Below are positions 7,834 to 19,107 of a stretch of 64,000 nucleotides of DNA, piece by piece. Position 1 is the first letter of the stretch, and every line of letters begins with the position of its first letter. The stretch comes from Janthinobacterium lividum (GTDB lineage Bacteria; Pseudomonadota; Gammaproteobacteria; Burkholderiales; Burkholderiaceae_D). Location of the stretch: NCBI RefSeq assembly GCF_034424625.1, contig NZ_CP139976.1, positions 3,720,001-3,784,000 of the forward strand. The letters run 5' to 3'. The translations under genes and the position numbers were made by a program. The notes beneath the pieces are model-generated. The model was not told where the DNA came from and made no database searches. It saw only the letters and a list, made by a program, of their open reading frames with translations.

Positions 7834-9020
7834 ACGCCCGCATGCTCGCGTTGCTGCTCACCCTGTGCGCCTGGCTCGCCCCCGCGCAGGCGCACAAGCC
7901 CAGCGACAGTTATTTGAGCCTGGCCGTGCACGGCCAGCAGATCGAAGGGCAATGGGATATCGCCCTGCGCGACCTCGATTTCGCCATCGGCCTCGACGGC
8001 AATGGCGACGGCGCGCTGACCTGGGATGAAATCCGCGCGCGCCACGACGCCATCGCCGCCTACGCCTTGCAGCGCCTGCAGCTGGCCAGCGACCAGGGCG
8101 TCTGCCCCTTGAAAGCCGTCGAACAGCTGATCGACAGCCACACGGACGGCGCCTACAGCGTGCTGCGCTTTGCGGCCGCCTGCCCCGGCGCCAAAGCGCC
8201 AGCGGCATTAAGCATCGGCTACACGCTGTTTGCCGACCTCGATCCGCAGCACAAGGGCCTGTTCAAGATCAATGCCGGCGGCGCCACGCAAACGGCCATC
8301 TTCGACCCGGACAACCCGCGCCAGAGCATTTCCCTGACCACGCCCAATCGCCTGGCGCAGTTCGGCGCCTATGTGAAACACGGCATCTGGCATATCTGGA
8401 TCGGCTACGACCATATTCTGTTTTTGCTGTCGCTGCTGCTGCCGGCCGTGCTGCTAAAAAGTCCAAATGACACGGACCGTTTAAACCCAATGGCGGAGAG
8501 CCGGGGTCGGACCCTGAGGGTCCGACCCCAGACTTTGCATCTGGGTTTGAACGCAGCGTTTATTGACGTTTTTAAAGTCGTCACGGCGTTTACGCTCGCC
8601 CATTCCATCACCCTGAGCCTGGCCAGCCTGTCGCTCGTCTCGCTGCCGTCGCGCTGGGTGGAATCGGCGATTGCCGCCTCGGTGATCCTGGCCGCGCTGA
8701 ACAACCTGCTGCCGCTGTTCCGCGGCAAACGCCCCGTGGCCGCCTTCGCCTTTGGCCTGATCCACGGTTTCGGCTTTGCCAGCGTGCTGCGCGACCTGGG
8801 CTTGCCGCAGGGTTCCCTGCTGACCAGCCTGCTGGGTTTCAACGTGGGCGTGGAACTGGGCCAGCTGGCCATCGTCGCCGCCTTCCTGCCCATTGCCTGG
8901 CTGCTGCGCAAGACGTGGCTGTACCGGCAAGTGCTGACCGTCGGCTCGCTGGCCATCGCGCTGGTCGCTTGCGTGTGGCTGGTGGAGCGGGTAGCCGACA
9001 TCAAGCTGATTTCAGCCTGA
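7830..9020 (+). CDS. HupE/UreJ-like membrane protein with inserted repeat
   Basis: 396 aa, GTG start overlapping the TPR stop. Signal peptide (ending PAQA-HKPSD), a periplasmic domain with an EF-hand-like loop GLDGNGDGALTWDEI near residue 51, then several membrane helices beginning HGIWHIWIGYDHILFLL. The helix region (AFTLAHSITL, GLIHGFGFAS) matches HupE/UreJ-type proteins, often linked to metal handling. Between the helix ending LLPAVLL and AAFIDVFKVVTAF about 30 residues (SPNDTDRLNPMAES onward) are an in-frame insertion created by a palindromic DNA repeat (8478-8553). This loop should be tolerated between helices. Substrate unknown. Confidence 0.8.
   Translation: MNARMLALLLTLCAWLAPAQAHKPSDSYLSLAVHGQQIEGQWDIALRDLDFAIGLDGNGDGALTWDEIRARHDAIAAYALQRLQLASDQGVCPLKAVEQLIDSHTDGAYSVLRFAAACPGAKAPAALSIGYTLFADLDPQHKGLFKINAGGATQTAIFDPDNPRQSISLTTPNRLAQFGAYVKHGIWHIWIGYDHILFLLSLLLPAVLLKSPNDTDRLNPMAESRGRTLRVRPQTLHLGLNAAFIDVFKVVTAFTLAHSITLSLASLSLVSLPSRWVESAIAASVILAALNNLLPLFRGKRPVAAFAFGLIHGFGFASVLRDLGLPQGSLLTSLLGFNVGVELGQLAIVAAFLPIAWLLRKTWLYRQVLTVGSLAIALVACVWLVERVADIKLISA
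8478..8553. repeat. REP-like palindromic element inside the HupE gene
   Basis: The core 8503-8529 is a perfect palindrome: GGGGTCGGACCC, 3-nt loop TGA, GGGTCCGACCCC. An outer inverted repeat frames it, CGTTTAAACCCA (8478-8489) against TGGGTTTGAACG (8542-8553), matching at 11 of 12 positions. A second family member with identical layout and a compensated base change is at 53945-53971. Here it is read through in frame as part of a coding sequence. Confidence 0.8.
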
Positions 9021-9069
9021 TGGCGTTGCTGCTCCGCCACTAGCCAACCACAACGGTGCGCAACCGGGC

Positions 9070-9092
9070 TACAATACGAACAATTCTCAATC
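9070..9092. promoter_or_regulatory. Putative Fur box over a -10 element of the fecI-like gene
   Basis: TACAAT at 9070-9075 is a plausible -10 for the sigma gene at 9139. Overlapping it, the minus-strand sequence 9092-9073 contains TGAGAATTGTT and matches the Fur consensus AATGAGAATAATTCTCATT at about 14 of 19 positions. Overlap of the two would allow iron repression, as is usual for fecI-type genes. The -35 is weak. Confidence 0.4.
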
Positions 9093-9138
9093 GCATCAAG
9101 GCCACTCTGTCCCGCGGACCATGGCATGGAAAGGTTGC

Positions 9139-9648
9139 ATGCTACGCCCCGAACTGGAACTGCACCGGCAAATCGAAGTGCTCTATAGCGACCACCACGG
9201 CTGGCTGCAGGGCTGGCTGCGCCGCAAGCTGGGCAACGCCTTCGATGCGGCCGACCTGGCGCACGACACGTATCTGCGCATCATCTCGCGCGGCCGCGCA
9301 CCCGAGCCGGACGAATCGCGCCAGCACCTGGCGCAGATCGCCAACGGCCTGGTGGTGGACCTGTTCCGCCGCCGGCATATCGAGTCAGCCTACGCGGACG
9401 CCATCGCCGCGCAGCCGGAAGCGCTGGTGCCCACGCCGGAAATGCGCGCGCTGATCGTCGAGGCATTGATGGAAATCGACGCCATCCTCGCCAGCCTGCC
9501 GCCTAAAGTGCGCGACGCCTTTTTGCTGTGCAAACTGGAAGGCATGGCCTACGCCGACATCGCCGCGCGCCTCGACGTTTCCGTCTCGTCGGTGGAAAAA
9601 TACATCGCCCGCGCCTTGCTGGCCTGCTGCGCGGCGCAATTCGCATGA
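9139..9648 (+). CDS. FecI-type ECF sigma factor
   Basis: 169 aa from the ATG at 9139, which has AAAGG six nt upstream; an ATG at 9121 is in frame but lacks a site. Region 2 (FDAADLAHDTYLRIISRG) and region 4 (LPPKVRDAFLLCKLEGMAYADIA, then SVSSVEKYIARALL) are typical of the FecI branch. Next come FecR (ATGA overlap) and a siderophore receptor carrying the N-terminal signalling domain, so this is a cell-surface signalling cassette: ligand binding to the receptor, relayed by FecR, activates this sigma factor. Confidence 0.9.
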   Translation: MLRPELELHRQIEVLYSDHHGWLQGWLRRKLGNAFDAADLAHDTYLRIISRGRAPEPDESRQHLAQIANGLVVDLFRRRHIESAYADAIAAQPEALVPTPEMRALIVEALMEIDAILASLPPKVRDAFLLCKLEGMAYADIAARLDVSVSSVEKYIARALLACCAAQFA

Positions 9649-10631
9649 GCTCCCAGCCCGATAGCACCCCCATCGCCCCCGCCGTGCTGCAGCGCGCCGC
9701 CGAGTGGATGGCGCGGCTGTGGGCGGAAGACGCCAGCACGGCCGATGCCGACGCCTGCGCCGCCTGGCGCGCCGCCCACCCCGAGCACGAACGGGCCTGG
9801 GCCCGGCTGCAGCGCTTTGCCCGGCAATTCGAGGCCTTGCCGCGCGACGTGGCGCATGGCGCCCTCGCGCCTGCTCAGCGCCGTGCCACCGGCCGCCGGC
9901 GCGCCTTGCAGCTGCTGGGCCTGATCGCGGCGGGCGGCGGCACGGCCCTGCTGGCGCACGAGTCCAGCCTGTGGCAGCGCGCCGCCAGCGACTACCGCAC
10001 TGCCGTGGGCGAGACGCGCGCCATCGTGCTGGCGGACGGCACGCAAGTGGTGCTCGACACGGCCAGCGCCATCGACGTGGCATACAGCGCCGGCGAACGG
10101 CGCATCGTGCTGCGCGCCGGCGCCATCCTCGTCACCAGCGCGCATGAAACGTCGCCTGTGTATCGTCCGCTGCTGGTGGCGACGCCGCAAGGCACAGCCA
10201 CGGCGCTGGGCACGCGCTTTGGCGTGCGCCTCGATGACGGCGAAAGCCGTGTCGCCGTGTTCCAGGGCGCCGTGGCGCTGCAACCGGTGAAGGAAGGTGC
10301 GCCCTCCCGGCACCTGCAGACGGGCCAGCAGGCCGTCTACACGCGCCATGCCGTGCAAGACATCGGCAAGGTGGAAGACAGCGCCGCCGCCTGGACCGAT
10401 GGCAGCCTGGTGGCCGAGCGCATGCGTCTGGATCAGCTGCTGGCCGAGCTGGGACGCTACCGCCACGGCGTGCTGCGGTGCGAAGATTCCATCGCCGGCT
10501 TGCGCGTGACAGGCGTGTACTCGCTGCGCGACACGGACCGCTCGCTGGCCAACCTGGCCCTGAGCCTGCCCGTGCAAGCACGCTACCGCACGCGCTACTG
10601 GGTCAGCGTGGGGCCGCGTCCCGCCTCCTGA
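9645..10631 (+). CDS. FecR-family transmembrane sigma regulator
   Basis: 328 aa. The N-terminal cytoplasmic part has the DUF4880-like sequence AAEWMARLWAEDASTADADACAAW (in two pieces, W-rich and acidic). One membrane helix lies near residue 90 (ALQLLGLIAAGGGTALL). The periplasmic FecR domain follows (TAVGETRAIVLADGTQVVLD, ATALGTRFGVRL). It starts inside the stop of the fecI-like gene, giving tight coupling. It would bind the STN domain of the receptor encoded downstream. Confidence 0.9.
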   Translation: MSSQPDSTPIAPAVLQRAAEWMARLWAEDASTADADACAAWRAAHPEHERAWARLQRFARQFEALPRDVAHGALAPAQRRATGRRRALQLLGLIAAGGGTALLAHESSLWQRAASDYRTAVGETRAIVLADGTQVVLDTASAIDVAYSAGERRIVLRAGAILVTSAHETSPVYRPLLVATPQGTATALGTRFGVRLDDGESRVAVFQGAVALQPVKEGAPSRHLQTGQQAVYTRHAVQDIGKVEDSAAAWTDGSLVAERMRLDQLLAELGRYRHGVLRCEDSIAGLRVTGVYSLRDTDRSLANLALSLPVQARYRTRYWVSVGPRPAS

Positions 10632-10724
10632 AAAAATAAATGAAAAAAAGTTGAGGGTTTTGGCTTTTCGTTCGGAATACGGGAAGAACCGATTTTTTCC
10701 TGCCACTTTCCAAGGATTTGCTCC

Positions 10725-13187
10725 ATGCCCCCTCGCCTGACCGCACCCGCGCACAAGCTGCGTCCGTTTCCCCTCGCCGCCGCCATCCAGGCCCTGTTCC
10801 TGGCGGGCGCCGCCGTGGGTACCCTGGCCGTCACGGCGCCAGCCGCCCGCGCCCAGATGCTGGAGACTGCGCAAGCCAAGCGCCCCTACGCGATCCCCGC
10901 CGGTCCGCTGGAGAGGGCCCTGACCACGTTCGCCAGCGCGGCCGGCGTGGAACTGTCGGCCGACGCGGCCCTGTTGCAGGGCAAGCGCAGCGGCGGCCTG
11001 GCGGGCAGCTACAACGTGCGCCAGGGTTTCGAGGAACTGCTGCGCGGCCAGGGCGTGCGTGTGGTCGTTGGGGCGAATGGCGCGTATGCGCTGCGGGCGG
11101 AGACGGCACCGGCACGCACGCCGGCCCAGGCCAGCGCCACCCTGCCCGCCATCACCATCAATGCCACGGCCGAACGCGAAACGGCGACAGGTCCCGTGCG
11201 CGGCTATGTGGCGCGGCGCGCCGGCTCGGCCACCAAGACGGATACGGCCCTGAATGAAAACCCGCAATCCGTGTCCCTCGTCACGGCCGATGAAATCAGC
11301 GACCGCAACGCCGAATCGCTCGACGAGACCCTGCGCTACACGGCCGGCGTGACGCCGAACCAGCGCCCGCTGGGCAGCGACGATTCCTCGCTGCTGCGCG
11401 GCTTCACCATCGAAACGAACGGCATCCTGCAGGATGGCTTGCGCAATTCGGGCCGCACCTTTGGCGCCTCGATCGAACCGTATGGCCTGGAACGCCTGGA
11501 AGTGCTGCGCGGCCCCGCGTCCGTGCTGTACGGGCAGATTCCGCCGGGCGGCATGATCAACGCCGTCAGCAAGCGTCCCAGCATGGATGCCGTGCGCGAG
11601 GTGGGGATTGAGTACGGCAGCTACCAGCGCCGCCAGCTGAAAGCCGACGTGGGCGGCGCGCTCGACGCGCCAGGCGCCTGGACATACAGGGTCGTCATGC
11701 TGGGCCGCGAAGCGGACACGCGGCTGGACCGCGACCGCGACAACCGCCTGTACTTCGCCCCCTCGCTCACCTGGCAGGCGGGACCCGCCACGCGTTTGAC
11801 CGTGCTGGCCCGCTACGAGCAGGACAACCAGCAGTACGCGTTTCCCAATCAGCTGCTGCAGCCAGGCCCGCGCGGCCAGGTCGACCCGCGTCTCAACCTG
11901 ATGGGCGACGATAACCGCTTCAAGCGCCGCAACACCATGCTGGGCTACGAGTTCGAGCACAGATTCAACGACACCTGGTCGCTGCGCCAGAACCTGCGCT
12001 ACACGCGCCTGAAGAACGACCGCACGGACATGTTTCCCCTGGGCCTGAATGACGATGGCACGGTGGAGCGCTATTTCATGCCCGTCGATACGGCGTCGAA
12101 AAGCCTGTTCGCCGACACCCAGCTGCAGGCGCGGTTTGCCACGGGCGGCCTGGCGCACCAGGTGCTGCTGGGCGTCGATTATGCGAATATCCGCAACACG
12201 GACGACTACCGCCACCAGAAGGGTTTTATCGAGCCGATCGACCTGTACCAGCCCGTGTATGACAAGCAGCCACTGGTCCCGGCCCAAGCGCCCACGCGCG
12301 CCGATGCGCCGTCGCGCCAGCTGGGCCTGTATGCGCAGGATCAATTGAAATGGGACCGCTGGGTCGTCACGGCTGGCCTGCGCCGCGACAAGGCCACGCA
12401 GTCGCGCGACGTCACCGACCTCCATAGCGGCGCCGTCAAACCGGACTTCCACCAGTCGCCATCGGCCACCACGGGCCGCGTAGGCGCCGTCTACCTGTTC
12501 GATGGCGGCTGGGCGCCGTACGTCTGCTACGCCACCTCGTTCTCGCCCGAACTGGGCATCACGGCCAACGGCGACGCCTTGAAGCCGTCGCGCGGCAAGC
12601 AGTTCGAAGCGGGCGTACGCTACGAACCCGTGGGCCAGCGCGCCAGCTATACGGCCGCCGTCTTCGACCTGGTGCGCGACAACGTCACCACCTCCGACAT
12701 CGGCAACCCGGGCCGTTTGCAGCAAACGGGCCAGGTAGGCTCGCGCGGCGTGGAACTGGAAGCGCGCACGGAGTTCGCCAGCCGCCTGAGCCTGATCGCG
12801 CAATACACCTACCTCGATACGGAAGTCAGGGCGAGCAATAACGGCGACCTGGGCTTGCAGCAAGCGGGCGCGCCGCGCCACAGCGCCTCGGCGTGGGCGC
12901 GCCAGTCGTTCAACCTGGGCACGGCACTGCCCGCATATGCGGCGCTGGGCATGCGCTTTCTCGGCGCCATGCGCTCGAACTCCGATGGCGAGAACCTGAA
13001 TATCCGCAACGGCGGCCTGACGCAGTGGGACGCGGCGCTGGGCGTGTCGCGCGGACCGTGGCAGTTTGCCCTCAACGTCAACAATGTGCTCAACAAGCAG
13101 ACCCTGTATGACTGCGGCTACCTGCCGAACCTGTGCTACCGCAATGCCGAACGCACGGCCAACGTCAGCGCCATGTACCGTTTCTGA
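10725..13187 (+). CDS. TonB-dependent siderophore receptor with signalling domain
   Basis: 820 aa outer-membrane receptor: signal peptide (about 1-43, ending ARA-QMLET), an STN/secretin-like signalling domain (about 50-122: RPYAIPAGPLERALTTFA), then the plug (ENPQSVSLVTADEI, LRGFTIETNGILQDGLRN, LEVLRGPASVLYGQIPPGG) and the beta-barrel ending in a Phe (SAMYRF). The plug features place it with ferric hydroxamate/pyoverdine-type receptors. The STN domain pairs it with the FecR and FecI-like proteins upstream. The A/T-rich 93-nt gap before it (10632-10724) is the likely target promoter of that sigma factor. Confidence 0.92.
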   Translation: MPPRLTAPAHKLRPFPLAAAIQALFLAGAAVGTLAVTAPAARAQMLETAQAKRPYAIPAGPLERALTTFASAAGVELSADAALLQGKRSGGLAGSYNVRQGFEELLRGQGVRVVVGANGAYALRAETAPARTPAQASATLPAITINATAERETATGPVRGYVARRAGSATKTDTALNENPQSVSLVTADEISDRNAESLDETLRYTAGVTPNQRPLGSDDSSLLRGFTIETNGILQDGLRNSGRTFGASIEPYGLERLEVLRGPASVLYGQIPPGGMINAVSKRPSMDAVREVGIEYGSYQRRQLKADVGGALDAPGAWTYRVVMLGREADTRLDRDRDNRLYFAPSLTWQAGPATRLTVLARYEQDNQQYAFPNQLLQPGPRGQVDPRLNLMGDDNRFKRRNTMLGYEFEHRFNDTWSLRQNLRYTRLKNDRTDMFPLGLNDDGTVERYFMPVDTASKSLFADTQLQARFATGGLAHQVLLGVDYANIRNTDDYRHQKGFIEPIDLYQPVYDKQPLVPAQAPTRADAPSRQLGLYAQDQLKWDRWVVTAGLRRDKATQSRDVTDLHSGAVKPDFHQSPSATTGRVGAVYLFDGGWAPYVCYATSFSPELGITANGDALKPSRGKQFEAGVRYEPVGQRASYTAAVFDLVRDNVTTSDIGNPGRLQQTGQVGSRGVELEARTEFASRLSLIAQYTYLDTEVRASNNGDLGLQQAGAPRHSASAWARQSFNLGTALPAYAALGMRFLGAMRSNSDGENLNIRNGGLTQWDAALGVSRGPWQFALNVNNVLNKQTLYDCGYLPNLCYRNAERTANVSAMYRF

Positions 13188-14401
13188 TGCCATCGCTGCA
13201 CATGCGCCCCGTCCTGGCGGCGCTGCACCGCTACGCAGGCTTGCTGATGGCCGGCTTCCTCATCGTCGCCGGCGTGACGGGCAGCCTGCTCGCGTGGAAG
13301 GATGAACTGGAGGCGGCCATGCTGCCCGCCGTCTTCCGCGTGGCGCCGCCAACGCCGGGCACCGTGCCGCTCGACGCCTTGCAGCTGCGCGAGTCGGTCG
13401 CCGCGCGCTTCCCGCAAGCGCAGGTCAGCTACGCGCCCCTGTCGGCGCCGCCCGGCCACAGCATGGTGTTTTACCTGCGCCCGGGCGATGCATCACCGCT
13501 GGCCAGCAATGAAGTGTTTGTCGATCCCTACACGGGCGCGCTGCTTGGCCAGCGCCGCTGGGGCGAGATCGGCCAGGGCGCCATCAATCTGCTGCCCTTC
13601 ATCGAGCGCCTGCATTACGCGCTGGCGCTGGGCGACACGGGCTTGCTGGTGTTCGGCCTGATCGCCATCGTCTGGACGGTCGACTGCTTCATCGGTGCCG
13701 CCCTGACCTTCCCCGCGCGCCTGAAGAAACGCTCGCCGGGCACGAAACCGTGGCTGCTGCGCTGGCGTCCGTCCTGGCTACTGCGCCGCCACGGCGGCAG
13801 CTATAAGCTGGTATTCGACCTGCACCGCGCGGGCGGCCTGTGGCTGTGGGCCATGCTGCTGGTGTTTGCCTGGAGCGGCGTCGCCTTCAACCTGTACGGC
13901 GTGTATGCGGCCGTGATGCAGCCGCTGTTCCCGCACCAGGGAGCCGAGGACATCGTCGCGCGGCATGCGCCGTCACCAGGGACGCCGATGGACTGGCCAG
14001 CCGCGCGCGCGCAGGGCCGCCTGTTGATGGGCGAATTGGCGCGCCGGCACGCGTTCACCATCCTCGAAGAAAACGCGCTGGCCTGCGAGCGCGAGCTGGG
14101 CGTGTACAGCTATCACGTGCGCAGCAGCCGCGACGTGCGCGCCCACAAGGGCCTCACCACCGTCTTTTTCGACGCGGCCAGCGGCCGGCAGCTGGCCGCC
14201 TGGCTGCCCACGGGCGCGGCCAGCGGCGACACCATCCGCAGCTGGATCAGCGCCCTGCACATGGCCTCGATGTGGGGCTGGCCTTTTAAAATGTTCATCT
14301 GCGCCATGGGCCTGCTGGTGGCGGGCCTGAGCGTGACGGGCGTGCTGATCTGGCGCCGCAAGCGCCAGGGGCAAGCCAGGGCCAGGGCCCTCATTCATTA
14401 G
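13187..14401 (+). CDS. PepSY-associated membrane protein (ferric-siderophore reductase type)
   Basis: 404 aa with four membrane helices (LLMAGFLIVAGVTGSLLAW near residue 20; around residues 150-170; about 220; and near the C-terminus) and PepSY domains in periplasmic loops. This family often sits behind siderophore receptors and is thought to reduce or release iron from the ligand at the inner membrane. Its ATG shares one base with the receptor stop (TGATG). I chose that start over an upstream in-frame ATG because the earlier one lies deep in the receptor gene. Confidence 0.85.
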   Translation: MPSLHMRPVLAALHRYAGLLMAGFLIVAGVTGSLLAWKDELEAAMLPAVFRVAPPTPGTVPLDALQLRESVAARFPQAQVSYAPLSAPPGHSMVFYLRPGDASPLASNEVFVDPYTGALLGQRRWGEIGQGAINLLPFIERLHYALALGDTGLLVFGLIAIVWTVDCFIGAALTFPARLKKRSPGTKPWLLRWRPSWLLRRHGGSYKLVFDLHRAGGLWLWAMLLVFAWSGVAFNLYGVYAAVMQPLFPHQGAEDIVARHAPSPGTPMDWPAARAQGRLLMGELARRHAFTILEENALACERELGVYSYHVRSSRDVRAHKGLTTVFFDAASGRQLAAWLPTGAASGDTIRSWISALHMASMWGWPFKMFICAMGLLVAGLSVTGVLIWRRKRQGQARARALIH

Positions 14402-14478
14402 CCTGACTAATAAGACCATGCCGATTCCAACGGCTTATCAACGAGTGGCTGACGCCGTAAAGTAGCTCCTGTCAATGA

Positions 14479-15345
<867 letters not shown>

Positions 15346-15357
15346 GGGAAAGCACAT

Positions 15358-16471
<1,114 letters not shown>

Positions 16472-16485
<14 letters not shown>

Positions 16486-17017
16486 TGAAGGTCTGCGGCA
16501 CGGCGTCAGTCAGCCACACGCCGTTGTCGGACACATAGAACACATGGCCCTGCGCCTGCATGGCGGCCGCATCCACCGTCAGCACGACGGGCTTGCCATG
16601 GCGCCCGCCCACGGCCACGACCGTTTCGTGGTTGCTGGACAGGTGCACATGGTTGCGCGATCCCGGCAGCAGGCCGCCGGCGCGGATCGCCTCGACAAAG
16701 CGGCTGGCCGTGCCGTGATACAGCATGGCGGGCGGCGTAGTGGGCGGCAAGGCGATATCGACGGCCGCCAGCGAGTGGCCCTGGTTGGCGCGGATGCGCA
16801 AGCCGTCATCGCTGATGGCGTAGCGCGTCTTGCTGTCGTGCACCACCACGTCATCCAATTGTTCAAGGGAAATCCGGCGGCCATGTTGGGCCGCCAGCGC
16901 CAGCAGCTGGCCGATGTCGGCCCAGCCTTGGGGATCGAGCGCAAGGCCGATTTTTTCAGGAGCGTGGCGCAGTATGAGGGAAAGGAATTTGCTGGTATTT
17001 ACCAAATGATCTGTCAT
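16472..17017 (-). CDS. kptA: RNA 2'-phosphotransferase KptA/Tpt1
   Basis: 181 aa. Family reaction: moves the 2'-phosphate of spliced or damaged RNA to NAD+, giving ADP-ribose 1'',2''-cyclic phosphate. Family marks present: N-terminal SKFLSLILRHAPEKIGL, DSKTRYAISDDGLRIRANQGHS, LYHGTASRF, and HVHLSSNHETVVAVG. Full length for the family. The bacterial RNA substrate is unknown. Convergent with, and overlapping by 14 nt, the aldo/keto reductase gene. Confidence 0.93.
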
Positions 17018-17034
17018 GCCGCAGTCTACCGTTA

Positions 17035-19107
17035 TCAGAACGCATATGACAAGGTCAGGCGCGCGGATCGGGGCTCGACCGGATGAAAATGCCGGTCATT
17101 CACCTCGTCCGCCCCCTCGCCGGGCAGGCGCGACGCATAGTAGTAATCGATGTCGCTGGCGCGCTTGTTGAACAGGTTGAACACGTCGAGCGACAGCCGC
17201 GTCTTGCGGTTGAGCTGGTATGCCACGCGCGCATACGCCAAGGTGGTCGAGGCGGAGCGCACGCTATTGTCCTCGATCAAGGGACGGGGGCCAAAATAGC
17301 GCAGCTGGAAGGCGCCCGACCACGGCCCCTGGTCCGTCACCGTCACGCCAAACGAGGCCACCTTGTCGATTGAGCCCGGAATGAAATTGCCAGCCGGATC
17401 ATTTTCCGTATAGCGCGAGCGCGAGGCGGCCAGGTCCAGGTCGAACAGCAGCCACGGCGCGGCAATATAATGGTTGTTCCACTCGATGCCGTGGCGGCGG
17501 CTGGCGCGGCTCGGCTCCGTTTCGCCCGCATCGCCCACGAACAGCAGTTCCGACGCGATATCGAGGCGCCACAGGGCCAGCGAGCTTTGCAGGCCCGGCA
17601 GCCATTCCGTGCGCGCGCCCAGTTCCATGCCTTTGCTCGGCACCAGGGGCGTGACGGGCGTGGACGCTGCGCCATCGGCCAGGCGCGTCTGCGTCGTGCC
17701 GCGTGCATCGTTGCTATGAAAACCTTTTCCATAGTTCACGAAAAATTCCGTCTTGCTCCATGGCCCCAGGATCAGGGACAGCTTGGGCGACACCACATGG
17801 TCGTTCGCCGTGCCGCTGTTGCCGGCTATGCTGCTGTCGACTTTGAAACGGTAGGCGTCGTAGCGCAAGCCCGCCACCGAACGCAGCCAGGGCAGCCACT
17901 GCACCGTGTTTTCGCCATACAGGCCGATGCTGGCCTCGCGCACGCGGTCTTCGCGCAGCGTGCCTTGCCGCATGCGCTCCACCGTGTTGTACAAGCCCAC
18001 GGGCGACAGCCTGTCGTAGCGCGCCTGCACGCCGAGCTTGTTGCGCAGGGAAAGGCCGAACAGCTCCGTGGTCCAGCTTTCGCCGGCATTCACGCCGGCC
18101 ACCGTGCGCCGCTCGCTTTGCTGGAACTGGTCGCCGGCGTCCGGATTGGCCAGGAAGTAGGTGAAATCGCTGTTGAGTTCCAGCTGTGAACGGATCAGGT
18201 AAGCGTCCAGCTCGAACAAGCGGTTCTGCGTGCGCTGGCGCATGGCGTAGGACAGGCTGGTGCGCGAGGTGTCGCCGCCGTCGCTGGGCGCCAGCGAGCC
18301 GAAACGGCCGATCCGGCCCGATGCCACGGCGCGCAGCGGCACCTGGTCGGTGGCGTTCCAGCCATTCTTGTACGCCATCGCCGTCACACTGAAACCGTTG
18401 TCCGGCGTGCCCTGGCTGTAGCGCAGCACGCCGCTATATTTGCGCACCCTTTCCGGCACATCCCAGGGGCCGTTGTTACGGTTGACTTCCAGGCCGTACA
18501 GCAAGGTGCCTTGTCCTGCTGCAAAGGAATCGGCCACGACGCCGCGCACATAGCCATGCTGGCCGACGGACACGCTGGCCTGGCCCTCCGGCAATTTGTC
18601 GGCCAGGCGGATGCGCGCGCTGCCTGCCGAGGAAAAATCACCTTCGCTGGCGAAATACGGCCCCTTCTTGTAGTCGATGCGCTGCACCAGCTCGGGAATG
18701 AGGAAATTGAGGTCGGAATAACCCTGTCCATGGGCATGCGTGCGCATGTTGACGGGCATGCCATCGACATGCGTGGCGAAATCCGTCCCGTGGTCGAGGT
18801 TAAAACCGCGCAGGAAATACTGGTTGGCCTTGCCGTCGCCGCTGTGCTGGGTAACGATCAATCCCGGCACGAATTCCAGCAGCTCTCCCGTGCGCAAGGC
18901 GGGCCGGTTGACGATCAGTTCGCTGGTGATGACGCCCTGGCTGGCCGCGTCCGACGTGCCGACGGCGTTGTCGTAGTGGCCCGTCACGCGTACGGTGCGC
19001 GCCTCATTGGCAACGGCATCGGGCACCGCGGCGGCAGGCGGCTGCGCCCATGCGCTGGCCTGGATGGCCAGCCAGGCCAATGCCAAAGGGATTTTCCTTG
19101 ATTGCAT
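17035..19107 (-). CDS. TonB-dependent receptor
   Basis: 690 aa outer-membrane receptor. Signal peptide 1-21 (AIQASAWA-QPPAA). Plug region includes LLEFVPGLIVTQHSGDGKAN, YFLRGFNLDHGTDFATHVDG and VQRIDYKKGPYFASEGDFSS; the barrel ends with a Phe (LTLSYAF). No N-terminal signalling domain, so it does not work through a FecI/FecR pair. Subfamily lacks a clear ligand; Fe-complexes or other metals are possible. Transcribed away from the toxin operon, with a 430-bp AT-rich divergent region between. Confidence 0.85.
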   Translation of the reverse strand: MQSRKIPLALAWLAIQASAWAQPPAAAVPDAVANEARTVRVTGHYDNAVGTSDAASQGVITSELIVNRPALRTGELLEFVPGLIVTQHSGDGKANQYFLRGFNLDHGTDFATHVDGMPVNMRTHAHGQGYSDLNFLIPELVQRIDYKKGPYFASEGDFSSAGSARIRLADKLPEGQASVSVGQHGYVRGVVADSFAAGQGTLLYGLEVNRNNGPWDVPERVRKYSGVLRYSQGTPDNGFSVTAMAYKNGWNATDQVPLRAVASGRIGRFGSLAPSDGGDTSRTSLSYAMRQRTQNRLFELDAYLIRSQLELNSDFTYFLANPDAGDQFQQSERRTVAGVNAGESWTTELFGLSLRNKLGVQARYDRLSPVGLYNTVERMRQGTLREDRVREASIGLYGENTVQWLPWLRSVAGLRYDAYRFKVDSSIAGNSGTANDHVVSPKLSLILGPWSKTEFFVNYGKGFHSNDARGTTQTRLADGAASTPVTPLVPSKGMELGARTEWLPGLQSSLALWRLDIASELLFVGDAGETEPSRASRRHGIEWNNHYIAAPWLLFDLDLAASRSRYTENDPAGNFIPGSIDKVASFGVTVTDQGPWSGAFQLRYFGPRPLIEDNSVRSASTTLAYARVAYQLNRKTRLSLDVFNLFNKRASDIDYYYASRLPGEGADEVNDRHFHPVEPRSARLTLSYAF

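Noticed and set aside
8503..8529. Palindrome in the HupE gene as a transcription terminator
   Set aside because: It lies inside an intact reading frame, has no T-run and has a sister copy elsewhere.
9549..13193. Very long open frame opposite the FecR and receptor genes
   Set aside because: It is antisense to three well-defined genes with signatures and coupled starts; a high-GC genome produces such frames by codon bias, and its product is Arg/Gln/Ala-rich without motifs.
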